Below are positions 16,149 to 24,712 of a stretch of 64,000 nt of DNA, piece after piece. The notes under the pieces were generated by a model. That model saw only the letters and a list, made by a program, of their open reading frames with translations, did not search any database and was not told the origin of the DNA. Where the stretch lies: NCBI GenBank assembly GCA_028287035.1, contig JAQBQL010000099.1, positions 1 to 64,000 of the forward strand. Direction: 5' to 3'. The first letter of the stretch is position 1; each line of letters starts with the position of its first letter. The stretch comes from Labilithrix sp. (lineage in GTDB: Bacteria > Myxococcota > Polyangia > Polyangiales > Polyangiaceae). The position numbers and the translations under genes were made by a program.

Positions 16149-18409
16149 CCACACCCGACAGCCCCGAGAACCAGGGTTCCAGCCCCGAGACCACGCCGGA
16201 GACCACGGCATCCATCACGACGCACGAGCCGTCCGCTGCCGAGCCGGTCGCGCACGCGCCGACCCCGTCCGAGGGCGGGGCTGCGGCAGCGCCCGCAGCA
16301 TCCGAAGCACCCGAGGGCGGTGATGCGATCGTCGCCGCCACCGAGGCCTCGGCCCCGCACGCGGGTGACGCCGACGGCGGCGACGACGCCGAGGGCGGCG
16401 AGGAAGAGGGAGCCGAGGCGGGCGCCGGCGAGGCGACCGAGGGCGCGGCCACGAACCCCGACGGCACGCCTGCCAAGCGCAAGCGCCGTCGTCGTCGCAA
16501 GAAGAAGCCGGCCGGCGCCGAGGGCGCCGTCGCGGGCGCCGAGGGTGCGACCGCGGAAGGGGCGGAGGGCGCAGCTCCCGTCGAGGGCGGCGGCGAAGGC
16601 CAGCCCGCGGGCGAGCGCCGCGCACGTCAGCCGAAGAAGGAGCGCGTCGAGCGCGAGCGTCCGGCGTTCAACGTCGGCGACGTCGTGTTCGGCAAGGTCC
16701 TCGAGGTGACGGAAGATGCGCTCTTCGTCGACCTCTCGGGCAAGGCGAAGGCGATCTTCGATCTTCGCGAGCTCCTCATCACCGAGGAAGAGGCCGAGGA
16801 GTACAACCGCGCCCACAAGGCGGACCGCCACGCGACCGCCAACGAGGCGCCCGAGTCGAGCACCTCGGTGGCGGATGCTGCCGCGGCCGGTGAGCCCGGC
16901 GAGGCGGCGGAAGGCGAACAGACCGCGAGCGAGACGGTGGGCGAGACGCCCGCCCCCGAGGCTTCGCTCGATGCCGTTCCCGAGACGCCGGCCGCCGAGG
17001 CTGCGGCGCCCGTTGCGTTCGAGACCCCGGATGCGGCGGACGCGAACGCGACAGACGCGAACGCCGACGCGAACGCGAACGCGGACGCGACCGAAGCGAC
17101 CGTCGCCGCTGCGGAGACGCAGGGCGATGGCGATCAAGACCGGACCCCGCAGCTGCCGAAGGTGGTGCTCGAGCCGGGCGCGCCGTTCGTCGGCCTCGTG
17201 CACAACGACGGAGGCCGCGGCGGTCTCGTCGTCCTCACGCACCATCCGAAGCGCGTCTCCAAGACGAAGCCGCTCATCGCCGAGGCCTCGCGCTCCGGCT
17301 CGCTCGTGTTCGGTCTCATCACCGGCACGATCAAGGGCGGCGTCGAGGTCGACGTCGACGGCCTCCGCGCCTTTGCGCCGGCCTCGCACGTCGAGCTCCG
17401 TCCGGGCGCGGACCTCTCGCACCTGGTCGGCCGGCGCCTGACGTTCGCGGTCACGCAATACGCGAAGCGCGGCCGCGACGTGGTGCTCTCGCGCCGCGCG
17501 CTGCTCGAGTCCGAGGCGAAGGAGAAGCGCGGCGAGGCGCTCAAGAACGTGAAGATCGGCGCCGTCGTCGACGGCGTCGTCCGCACGGTCGTTCCGTTCG
17601 GCGCGTTCATCGACATCGGCGGCGTCGAGGGTCTCGTCCCGCTCAGCGAGATGAGCCACAACCGGGCCGACGGCCCGCGCGACGTCTTCAAGGTCAACGA
17701 CGCGGTGAAGGTGAAGATCCTCAACGTCGACGAGAAGGGGAAGCTCTGGCTCTCCCGCCGCGCCGCCCTCGAGGATCCCTGGGCGCAGGTCGCCCAGAAG
17801 TACGCGCCGGGCACCAAGCACACCGGCAAGATCGCGCGCCTCCAGCCGTTCGGCGCCTTCGTCGAGCTCGAGTCGGGCATCGACGGCCTCATCCACTCCG
17901 CCGACCTCTCGGTGAAGCGGATCGAGCACCCCGAAGAGGTGGTGAAGCTCGGCGACGAGATCGAGGTCGTCGTCTCGAGCGTCGACTCGCGCCAGCATCG
18001 CATCGCCCTCCACCCCGCCCCCACGGGTGACGCCGCGGCCGAGGAGCCGCAGCGCATCCAGCTCGGCAAGATGGTGAAGGTCGTCGTCGTCGCCACGGAA
18101 GCTGGCGGCGTCGTCGTCCGCGTGCGCGGCGCCACGGGCCGCAACGCTCGCGGCTTCATCAGCGCGTCGGCCACCGGGACGCCGCGCGGCACCGAGCTGC
18201 GCAAGCTGTTCCCGACCGGCAAGGAGCTCGAGGCGAAGATCGTCGAGATGGATCCCCGTCGCGGCGAGATCAAGCTCTCGATCAAGGCCCTTGCCGAGGA
18301 GACCGAGCGGAACGCCTACCAGCAGTACCGCGCGCAGGTGAAGCGCGAGGCGAAGTTCGGCACCCTCGCCGACCTCCTCCAGAAGCGCAACATCACCCCC
18401 AGCAAGTAA
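16145..18409 (+). CDS. Multi-S1-domain RNA-binding protein (ribosomal protein S1-like)
   Basis: 754 residues starting at ATG 16145. The first 170 residues are low-complexity Ala/Glu/Pro-rich with a basic patch KRKRRRRRKKK near residue 117. The first S1 motif is about 175-245 (NVGDVVFGKVLEVTEDALFV). A second low-complexity insert (ADANANADA-type) spans about 245-335. More S1-like units follow: about 340-470 (partly degenerate), 469-545 (VVDGVVRTVVPFGAFIDIGG), 554-630 (GKIARLQPFGAFVELESGID) and 632-720 (GKMVKVVVVATEAGG). S1 units bind RNA. This may be a paralogue of RpsA or a regulator; its long acidic head is not typical of ribosomal S1. It is followed 15 bases later by a strong inverted repeat that may terminate it. 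Confidence 0.88.
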   Translation: MTTPDSPENQGSSPETTPETTASITTHEPSAAEPVAHAPTPSEGGAAAAPAASEAPEGGDAIVAATEASAPHAGDADGGDDAEGGEEEGAEAGAGEATEGAATNPDGTPAKRKRRRRRKKKPAGAEGAVAGAEGATAEGAEGAAPVEGGGEGQPAGERRARQPKKERVERERPAFNVGDVVFGKVLEVTEDALFVDLSGKAKAIFDLRELLITEEEAEEYNRAHKADRHATANEAPESSTSVADAAAAGEPGEAAEGEQTASETVGETPAPEASLDAVPETPAAEAAAPVAFETPDAADANATDANADANANADATEATVAAAETQGDGDQDRTPQLPKVVLEPGAPFVGLVHNDGGRGGLVVLTHHPKRVSKTKPLIAEASRSGSLVFGLITGTIKGGVEVDVDGLRAFAPASHVELRPGADLSHLVGRRLTFAVTQYAKRGRDVVLSRRALLESEAKEKRGEALKNVKIGAVVDGVVRTVVPFGAFIDIGGVEGLVPLSEMSHNRADGPRDVFKVNDAVKVKILNVDEKGKLWLSRRAALEDPWAQVAQKYAPGTKHTGKIARLQPFGAFVELESGIDGLIHSADLSVKRIEHPEEVVKLGDEIEVVVSSVDSRQHRIALHPAPTGDAAAEEPQRIQLGKMVKVVVVATEAGGVVVRVRGATGRNARGFISASATGTPRGTELRKLFPTGKELEAKIVEMDPRRGEIKLSIKALAEETERNAYQQYRAQVKREAKFGTLADLLQKRNITPSK

Positions 18410-18418
18410 GCGGCGACG

Positions 18419-19684
18419 TCAGGTGTGGAAGCTCGCGACCAGCTCGCGAGCTTCCACGATGTTGTCCTCGATGCTGCAGTACGTCCACGCGCCGTAGCGA
18501 CCGACGGAGTACACGCCGCGCGCGGCGAGCTCCTTCGACACGCGCGCGTGCTCGGAGAGCGATCCCTTCGTGATGTGCACGTACGCGGGATCCATCACCA
18601 CCGAGTGCTCGGCGACGAGCTTGTGGTCGGTGATGACGCCTAGCCGCTTCAGGTCGGCGAGGACCCGCGCCCGCGTCGCCGCGACGTCGACGGGCGCGTC
18701 GTGCGCGAAGCCGACCTCCACGTAGAGGCTGAGGCGATCGCCGTCGAAGATGTTGTCGTAGAAGCCGATGCGATAGAAGACGACGTCGCGGTCCGGGTAG
18801 TACACCCAGTGGACGTCCTTCTTTCCCTTCTTGTCGAAGCCGAGATTGAAGACGAGGACCTTGTTCCACGACAGCACGGCGGAGTCGTGGGGCACGCTCG
18901 CCATCGCAAGAAGGCGGTTCCAGGGCGCCGAGGACACGAGGCGGTCGAAGCCGATCTCGCGGCGGTCGGTCCTCACCACCTTGCGCTCGAGATCGACCGA
19001 CTGCATGCGCTCCTCGAGCGCGATCCCGCCGGGACGCACCGCGCTGGCGAGCGCCTTCACGTACTCGATCGCGCCGCCCTCGGGATACGTGAAGTGGGCA
19101 TTGTAGGTGGCGTTGTTGGCCACCTTCATGTTGCGCACGATGTCCTTCAGATCGGCGTGCGGGAAGAAGCGCCCCATCGCGTCCTTGTCGAGGGTCGACA
19201 GGTCGGTCGCATAGAGCTTCTCGTTGTAGGGAATCAGGAATTTCTCGGCGATCGAGCGACCGAGGCGCGAATACAGCATTCCCTTGAAGCTGCCGTCGTC
19301 CTGCTCACCGTCCTCGCCGGCGAGGACGAGATCGTGGAGGCAATCGATGAAGTCCTGCCGCGGCAGCTGGTGGATGTTCTTCTGGAAGGGAAAATCGATC
19401 CACTCGCCGCCGAACTCGATGAACGACTTCTTGTCGACCTGCACGATGCGCTGGCCCTGCATGCGCTCGCGCAGCCAGGCCTCGATCTCGGGATGCTTGA
19501 AGTGGAAGAAGTGCCCGGAATAGTCCCAGACGAATCCCTCCTTCTTCACCGTCTTGCAGTAGCCGCCGATCTCGCGGTCACCCTCGACGACCAGGTAGTC
19601 GTCGTCGCCGCGCTCCGACAGCGCCGCCGCGGTCGCGAGCCCGGTGATCCCTGCGCCGATGACGAGCGTTTGCACCTTCTCCAT
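18419..19684 (-). CDS. FAD-dependent oxidoreductase, protoporphyrinogen oxidase / UDP-galactopyranose mutase-like
   Basis: 421 residues with an N-terminal Rossmann dinucleotide site, LVIGAGITGLATAAALSERG (residues 7-26), and the following acidic strand end LVVEGDREIGGYCKT. The rest includes SGHFFHFKHPEIEAWLRERM, FPFQKNIHQLPRQDFIDCL and YATDLSTLDKDAMGRFFP, which look like the substrate lid of UDP-galactopyranose mutase or of protoporphyrinogen oxidase relatives. HFF and the WIDFPFQ region point more to the mutase-type fold, but the substrate is not settled. No signal peptide. It starts at ATG 19684, 34 bases from the divergent MoxR gene, so the short space 19685-19718 must hold both promoters. 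Confidence 0.8.
   Translation of the reverse strand: MEKVQTLVIGAGITGLATAAALSERGDDDYLVVEGDREIGGYCKTVKKEGFVWDYSGHFFHFKHPEIEAWLRERMQGQRIVQVDKKSFIEFGGEWIDFPFQKNIHQLPRQDFIDCLHDLVLAGEDGEQDDGSFKGMLYSRLGRSIAEKFLIPYNEKLYATDLSTLDKDAMGRFFPHADLKDIVRNMKVANNATYNAHFTYPEGGAIEYVKALASAVRPGGIALEERMQSVDLERKVVRTDRREIGFDRLVSSAPWNRLLAMASVPHDSAVLSWNKVLVFNLGFDKKGKKDVHWVYYPDRDVVFYRIGFYDNIFDGDRLSLYVEVGFAHDAPVDVAATRARVLADLKRLGVITDHKLVAEHSVVMDPAYVHITKGSLSEHARVSKELAARGVYSVGRYGAWTYCSIEDNIVEARELVASFHT
18425..18457. terminator. Perfect 14-bp inverted repeat at convergent gene ends
   Basis: GTGGAAGCTCGCGA (18425-18438) and its exact complement TCGCGAGCTTCCAC (18444-18457) are separated by 5 bases. It begins 15 bases after the stop of the S1 gene and forms the last codons of the FAD oxidoreductase on the other strand. 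As RNA it would be a strong hairpin in either direction. No T-tract follows, so it may stop transcription with Rho or only stabilise the 3' end. The call as terminator is inferred from the position and symmetry. Confidence 0.5.
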
Positions 19685-19718
19685 CGCGGCAGACGGTAGC
19701 AGATGTTATTCCCTCGGG

Positions 19719-20717
19719 ATGACACCGGAGGCGTTCGAGGCGACGTTCCAGCGCATCCGCACGCAGATGGCGCGCGTCGTGGTGGGGCAGGAGGAGCTCG
19801 TGTTCGGCCTCCTCGTCGCGGCGCTCGCCGGCGGTCACGTGCTCATCGAGGGCGCGCCGGGCCTCGGCAAGACGCTGGTGGCGCGGACCTTCTCCCGCGT
19901 CACCGCGGCCAGCTTCAAGCGCCTCCAGTTCACGCCGGATCTCATGCCGAGCGACGTCACCGGATCGAGCGTGCTCGATCGTGACAAGGGGTCGTTCACG
20001 TTCCTGCCGGGGCCCATCTTCTGCCAGCTGCTGCTCGCCGACGAGATCAACCGCGCGCCCGCGAAGACGCAGTCGGCGCTCCTCGAGGCCATGCAGGATC
20101 ATCAGGTGACGGTGGACGGGATCTCGCGTCCGCTGCCCGACCCGTTCGTGGTCGTGGCCACCCAGAACCCGGTGGAGTCGCAGGGCACGTATCCGCTGCC
20201 CGAGGCGCAGCTCGATCGCTTCCTCGTGAAGCTCACCGTCACCGATCCGCCGGCCGCCGAGGAGCAGCGCATCGTGAAGAACCACGCGACGGGCTTCGAC
20301 CCGACGGACCTCCGCGCGCTCGAGGCGGTGACCTCGCCCGACGAGCTCCTCGCGATGCGCGCCTTCGCGGCGGCCACGCGCGTCGACGACGCGATCATCG
20401 AGTACATCGTGGCGCTCGTCCGGAAGACCCGCGAGGACCGCGCGTTCGAGCTCGGCGCCTCACCCCGCGCCTCGATTGCCATGATGAAGGCCGCCCAGGT
20501 GGTCGCCGCCAGCGAGGGTCGCGCGTTCGTCACCCCCGACGACGCGAAGTCGGTGGCGAAGCCGGTGCTCCGGCACCGCGTCATGCTTCATCCGGACGCG
20601 GAGCTCCAGGGCATTCGCGCCGACGAACGCATCGACGAGATCCTGCGCGCCGTCGCGGTGCCGCGCGCCGCCCGTCCGTCGTTGCCGCCGCCTGCCGTGG
20701 CGCCGCCGGTGGGCTGA
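19719..20717 (+). CDS. MoxR-type AAA+ ATPase
   Basis: 332 residues: MoxR family of AAA+ ATPases, which act as chaperones that load or remodel partners holding von Willebrand-like domains. Walker A is GAPGLGKT at 45-52, Walker B is LLLADE (105-110) with INRAPAKTQSALLEAMQD after it, and the sensor-like PFVVVATQNPVESQGTYPLP follows. The last 80 residues are the helical lid (RASIAMMKAAQVVAASEGRA). The start ATG at 19719 fits the family; an upstream in-frame start would overlap the divergent gene. It precedes the DUF58 gene by three bases, the classical MoxR-DUF58 pairing. Confidence 0.93.
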   Translation: MTPEAFEATFQRIRTQMARVVVGQEELVFGLLVAALAGGHVLIEGAPGLGKTLVARTFSRVTAASFKRLQFTPDLMPSDVTGSSVLDRDKGSFTFLPGPIFCQLLLADEINRAPAKTQSALLEAMQDHQVTVDGISRPLPDPFVVVATQNPVESQGTYPLPEAQLDRFLVKLTVTDPPAAEEQRIVKNHATGFDPTDLRALEAVTSPDELLAMRAFAAATRVDDAIIEYIVALVRKTREDRAFELGASPRASIAMMKAAQVVAASEGRAFVTPDDAKSVAKPVLRHRVMLHPDAELQGIRADERIDEILRAVAVPRAARPSLPPPAVAPPVG

Positions 20718-20720
20718 CCC

Positions 20721-22040
20721 ATGACGACGACCGGCCTCGTTCCCACGCGCCGCTTCGTCGTCCTCGCGTTCGGCGCTGCGGTCGTCGCGTCGGTCGCCGG
20801 GTTCGTTCCGGGCGTCGACGTCGCGTGGATCGCGCTCGATGCGGCGCTGCTCGTGATGGCCGCGGCCGATGCGCTCGCCGCGCGCGGGCGACGCCTGTCC
20901 GTCGAGCGCCGCGCGGCTGCGATCTTCTCGGTGGGGCGCCCGAATCCGGTCACGCTCGTCCTCCACAACGAGAGCGCCCGTACGCTGCGCGGCACCGTGA
21001 TGAGCGATCCCGTGGCGGACAGCACCACCGCGGGGCTCCCCGGGCACTTCGCGCTCGAGCCGCACGGCACGGTCACGCTCCGGTTCGAGATCACTCCCAC
21101 GCGCCGCGGCTCGCGCGACCTCGGCGCGGTGACGGTGCGTCATGCGCTGCCGCTCGGCCTCTTCTGGCGCCAGGAGCGCACGGTGCTCGCGCAGAACGTC
21201 GACGTGTACCCCGACGTCCACGCCGCGCGCGAGCTCGAGATGCTCCGGCGCCAGGGCCGCGAGGACGCGCGCGTGGGCAGCCTTCGCGTGCGCGGCGGCG
21301 ACACCGAGTTCGAGCGGCTCCGGCCCTATCGCATCGGCGACGAGAGCCGCCACGTCGACTGGCGCGCCTCGGCACGGAAGGACGACCTCGTGGTCCGGCA
21401 GTTCCAGGCCGAGTCGAACCAGAACGTGCTCTTCGCGATCGACGTCGGACGCGGCATGCGCGGCTTCAGCGGCGGGATCGGGAGCATCGATCACGCGCTC
21501 GGCGCCGCCCTGCTCACCGCCGACGTCGCGCTCCGCGGCGGAGACCGCGCGGGCCTGCTCACGTTCGACGACGAGCCGCGTAGCTTCCTGCGGCCGACCG
21601 GCGGTCGCTCGGGCGCGCGCAAGCTGACGCGGGCCACCTACGCGCTCGAGGCGAACCTCGCGGCGACCGATTACCGGCGCGCCATGGTCTTCCTGAAGAC
21701 GCAGGTGAAGGCGCGCTCGCTGTTCGTCATCTTCACGAACCTGCTCGATCCGCGGAGCGCGAAGGAGCTCGCGGCCGCCGTGAAGAGCCTCATGCCGCGT
21801 CACCTGCCGCTCTGCGTCCTGATGCGTGACGAGGAGGTCGAGCGCCTGGCTCTCGCCGAGGTCCGGTCGGAGGGCGACCTTCTCGTGCGGGCCGCGGCCG
21901 GCGAGTCGCTCGCGTGGCGCGACGGGATCGTCCGCGGGCTCCAGCAAGCCGGGGCGCTCGTCCTCGACGCACGGCCTGCCGACGTGACCGCCTCCCTCGT
22001 GAAGCGGTACCTGGAAGTGAAGGCGCGCCGCCTGCTCTGA
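20721..22040 (+). CDS. DUF58 domain membrane protein (MoxR partner)
   Basis: 439 residues. Two hydrophobic segments (about 11-29 and 33-53) anchor it in the inner membrane. Residues 196-215 carry the DUF58 hallmark EFERLRPYRIGDESRHVDWR, and a von Willebrand-like A domain begins at VLFAIDVGRGMRG (about 233-245). In that domain the metal site, usually DxSxS, reads D-V-G-R-G, so the first serine is missing and metal binding may be weak. DUF58 proteins are MoxR-linked proteins of uncertain role in envelope or stress functions. The gene ends 9 bases before the convergent DUF4350 gene. Confidence 0.9.
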   Translation: MTTTGLVPTRRFVVLAFGAAVVASVAGFVPGVDVAWIALDAALLVMAAADALAARGRRLSVERRAAAIFSVGRPNPVTLVLHNESARTLRGTVMSDPVADSTTAGLPGHFALEPHGTVTLRFEITPTRRGSRDLGAVTVRHALPLGLFWRQERTVLAQNVDVYPDVHAARELEMLRRQGREDARVGSLRVRGGDTEFERLRPYRIGDESRHVDWRASARKDDLVVRQFQAESNQNVLFAIDVGRGMRGFSGGIGSIDHALGAALLTADVALRGGDRAGLLTFDDEPRSFLRPTGGRSGARKLTRATYALEANLAATDYRRAMVFLKTQVKARSLFVIFTNLLDPRSAKELAAAVKSLMPRHLPLCVLMRDEEVERLALAEVRSEGDLLVRAAAGESLAWRDGIVRGLQQAGALVLDARPADVTASLVKRYLEVKARRLL

Positions 22041-22049
22041 AGCGCCCGC

Positions 22050-23927
22050 TCAGCGAAGGGCGCGCGCGAGCAGCGAGCGAAGCGCGCGGATGGTCTCCGC
22101 CTCGTCGCCGACCGTCGCATCGTCGGTCTTCGCGGAGGTCGCGCGTTGCCACACGCGGGTGGCTTCGTCGACGCTGACCCCGCCGCGCGAGGCGAGGAAC
22201 GCTGCGGGGTCGGCGCCGCGAGGCAGCCGGTCACGGAGGCGCAGCGCCGCGAACTGGCCGTAGGCGGCGAGGGCGTGCGGCCACGCGCGAGCCCTTCCAT
22301 AGAAGGCGCCCGTGGCCTCGACGTGCTCCGCGAACGCGCGCCTGGTCGGCTCGGGGGTGGGCCGGGCGCGCGCGTGCCTGATGCCGTAGGCGAGGAAGAG
22401 CAGGAGGGAGGCGGCGAGCGCGTGCCAGGCGCCCTTTCCGAGGCCGCTCCGCGCGAGCGCCGTGAACGGGTTGGTCGGGGGAGCGATGCCGTCCTCGCCC
22501 TTCGCGAACCGGACGACGAACGCCGGCGGCGCCCCGAGCAGCGATCGTTCCTCGTCGCGGCGCACCTGGTCGCGTGCCGCGACGTGCAGGAGCGCCAGCA
22601 GCGCGTCGGCGTTGCCGGGCACCGACACCCCTAGGTTGGTGGCGAGCTCGCCGTTCGTGAGCCCCACCACGGCTCCCTTGCCGAGATCGAGATGCGCCCC
22701 GACGACGGTGTGCGAGCCCGACGTGAAGGCAAACGCGTCGGCGGCCGGCCACGAGAGCGCGCGACCGAACGCAGCGCGCGCGTCGTGCGTCACGCCCACG
22801 TCGGAGTAGACGTCGTACGCGGTCTCGGCGGTGGACAGCGCCCGCGCGTGGAGGGCGCGCGGCCACTGACCCGCCGGACCGAGCAGCACCAGCACGCCGC
22901 CCCCCTCGACCCAGCGGAGGAGATGGCTCTCCGCCTCGCCCTCGAGAGCGACACGCTCCACGTCGAGCACGACGATCGGGCTCCTCGCCACGGCGGAGGG
23001 CACCGGTAGCGCGGCGAGCGAGGTGGCAAGGTGATCCACGTCGTACCCGGCGTGGCGCAGGAGCTCCATCGGCAGCTGGCTGCCCGCCGGGTCGTCGACG
23101 AGCGGCCCCTTGGTCGAGCCGAGCCCGCATCCTGCGAGCACCAGCAAGGCGCCGATCGCCACCGCCCCGCGCACCACCGCCGCCGCGCGCGCCCGCACGC
23201 GGGCCACGCCCTCGAGGTCCGGCAAGGCCTTTCCGAACTCGACGCGGTCCACCTCGCGCACGATCTCGCGGAGCGCGCCGCGTGAGGGCTCCTCGGAGCA
23301 CGCGCGGACGTACTCGCCGTTCGTGCGATGCCTCGCGATGCGCAGCGCGCCGCGCCGGTCGAGCGCCACGAGCGAAGCGGCGAGGTACAGCCCGAGCGCG
23401 CGCGTGTGCTCGCCGCGCCGCGCGAGCTCATCGCCCTCGCGGAGCGTGCTCTCCGCATCGCCGAGCGCGTCGGGCTCAACGTCGGTCGCCCGCGCCAGCA
23501 CGGACGAGGCGCCCGGCGTGACCTCGGCCTGCGCGATCCGGCGATCGCGGCGCGCCCTGAGGAGCGCGCGCACGAGCGGGAAGGCGACGGCCGCCGCCAC
23601 TCCGAGCACGAGCAGCCACAGCAGGATCTTGCCGACCGCCGCGAGCACGTCGGTGAGGCGGCTCCTCGTGCTCTCGGGCTTCGGCGGCGCCTCACCACAC
23701 GCCGCCTGGAGAGCCTCGCAGCGGGGGACCTGCGAGGCGAGCGAGCAGAGCCCGCGTTGCCGCAAGCCGAGGGGCCGCCGGGGCCGCGCGCAGAACGCGT
23801 AGCGTTCGTCCTGGCGCAGCGACTCGATCTCGGCGTCGGCGCCCCCGGGCGCGGGCTGCGCCGCCGCACGCAGCGGGAGCACGGCGAGCGCGAGGGCGAG
23901 CGCGAGGCCGGTGAGCGTCGTCCTCAC
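22050..23927 (-). CDS. DUF4129-DUF4350 fusion membrane protein
   Basis: 625 residues from a GTG at 23927 that overlaps the upstream stop in GTGA. Signal sequence 1-22 (LALALALAVLPLRAAAQ) is followed by a Cys-rich outer segment and a membrane span around 80-105 (KILLWLLVLGVAAAVAFPLV). The region ALGLYLAASLVALDRRG through RTNGEYVRACSEE is DUF4129-like. A second span (about 257-275, VAIGALLVLAGCGLGSTKG) leads to a DUF4350-type domain (RSPIVVLDVERVAL, LRWVEGGGVLVLLGPAG), then a third span near 485 (ALAASLLLFLAYGIR). Both domains are frequent neighbours of MoxR and DUF58. The function is unknown; the split to the minus strand is the odd point. Confidence 0.8.
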   Translation of the reverse strand: MRTTLTGLALALALAVLPLRAAAQPAPGGADAEIESLRQDERYAFCARPRRPLGLRQRGLCSLASQVPRCEALQAACGEAPPKPESTRSRLTDVLAAVGKILLWLLVLGVAAAVAFPLVRALLRARRDRRIAQAEVTPGASSVLARATDVEPDALGDAESTLREGDELARRGEHTRALGLYLAASLVALDRRGALRIARHRTNGEYVRACSEEPSRGALREIVREVDRVEFGKALPDLEGVARVRARAAAVVRGAVAIGALLVLAGCGLGSTKGPLVDDPAGSQLPMELLRHAGYDVDHLATSLAALPVPSAVARSPIVVLDVERVALEGEAESHLLRWVEGGGVLVLLGPAGQWPRALHARALSTAETAYDVYSDVGVTHDARAAFGRALSWPAADAFAFTSGSHTVVGAHLDLGKGAVVGLTNGELATNLGVSVPGNADALLALLHVAARDQVRRDEERSLLGAPPAFVVRFAKGEDGIAPPTNPFTALARSGLGKGAWHALAASLLLFLAYGIRHARARPTPEPTRRAFAEHVEATGAFYGRARAWPHALAAYGQFAALRLRDRLPRGADPAAFLASRGGVSVDEATRVWQRATSAKTDDATVGDEAETIRALRSLLARALR

Positions 23928-24712
23928 CGCGCCTCCGCGAGCTCGGCGCGCGCGGCGAGGGCCGCGAACCGGGTCTGTACGTCCCAGCCCTCGGCGCTCG
24001 TGCGGACGTTCAGGTAGACGAAGAAGCGCGCGGTCGTGGCGTACGGGATGATCGCGAACCAGCCGATCATCGCGAGGACGCTGCCGCCCTCGTCGAGGAG
24101 CGAGGCCGGCGGCTTCAGCTGGAAGAGATCGCCGAGCACCTCCCGGCCCGCGATGTCGGCGAGCATGACCGCGCCGGCCGGCAGCACCACCGCCGCGAGG
24201 AGGCCGAGCAGCGCCTCGGCGATCGAGGCCGACACGACGTCGCTCGAGCGCCTCACCGCGCGCAGCATGGGCGCCCGCTCGAGCAGCATGACCTCGCTGA
24301 CGAAGCTCGCAAAGAGCGCGAGGCCCGCGCCCGGCACGATGAGCACGATGCCGCCGATCGTGACCCCGACGAGCCACAAGAGCCGCATCCCGAGGATGCG
24401 CGGGAGCGCTCGGGCCGCGAGCGCGAGGACGGCGCGCGCCGAGGCGTCATCCTCGAACACGAGGCGCGAGGCGAGCACCGTGAAGGGCACCTGCACCGCG
24501 AACCCCAGGACGATGGCGAGCGGCCAGGCGAGCGCCCAGCCGCCGAGGAGGCCCGCTGCCGACGTGAGCACGACCGCCGGCAGCACCACCGCGAGCGCGA
24601 CGAGGCCGTAGAGCCGCCCGTGCACCACCGTGAAGCGGAGCGCGAGATCGAGCACGTCGAGGAAGGACCGCTCGCGGAAGCTGACGCGCGCGCGCCGGAG
24701 ATCGAGGCTCAT
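23924..24712 (-). CDS. Polytopic inner-membrane protein, unrecognised family
   Basis: 262 residues with about six membrane spans, for example LYGLVALAVVLPAVVLTSAA, WALAWPLAIVLGFAVQVPFT and IGGIVLIVPGAGLALFASFV, then LLGLLAAVVLPAGAVMLADI. The layout, with a cytoplasmic N-terminus (MSLDLRRARVSFRERSFLDV), recalls glycerophosphodiester-phosphodiesterase-associated or DUF975/DUF4013-like membrane proteins, but I cannot assign one. It sits between SpoIIM and DUF4129-DUF4350 and overlaps both neighbours by four bases (ATGA and GTGA), so it is a fixed part of that envelope operon. Confidence 0.78.
   Translation of the reverse strand: MSLDLRRARVSFRERSFLDVLDLALRFTVVHGRLYGLVALAVVLPAVVLTSAAGLLGGWALAWPLAIVLGFAVQVPFTVLASRLVFEDDASARAVLALAARALPRILGMRLLWLVGVTIGGIVLIVPGAGLALFASFVSEVMLLERAPMLRAVRRSSDVVSASIAEALLGLLAAVVLPAGAVMLADIAGREVLGDLFQLKPPASLLDEGGSVLAMIGWFAIIPYATTARFFVYLNVRTSAEGWDVQTRFAALAARAELAEAR

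Noticed and set aside
15854..18013. A 700-codon minus-strand frame opposite the S1-domain gene.
   Set aside because: The repeated S1 motifs on the plus strand leave no doubt which strand is coding.
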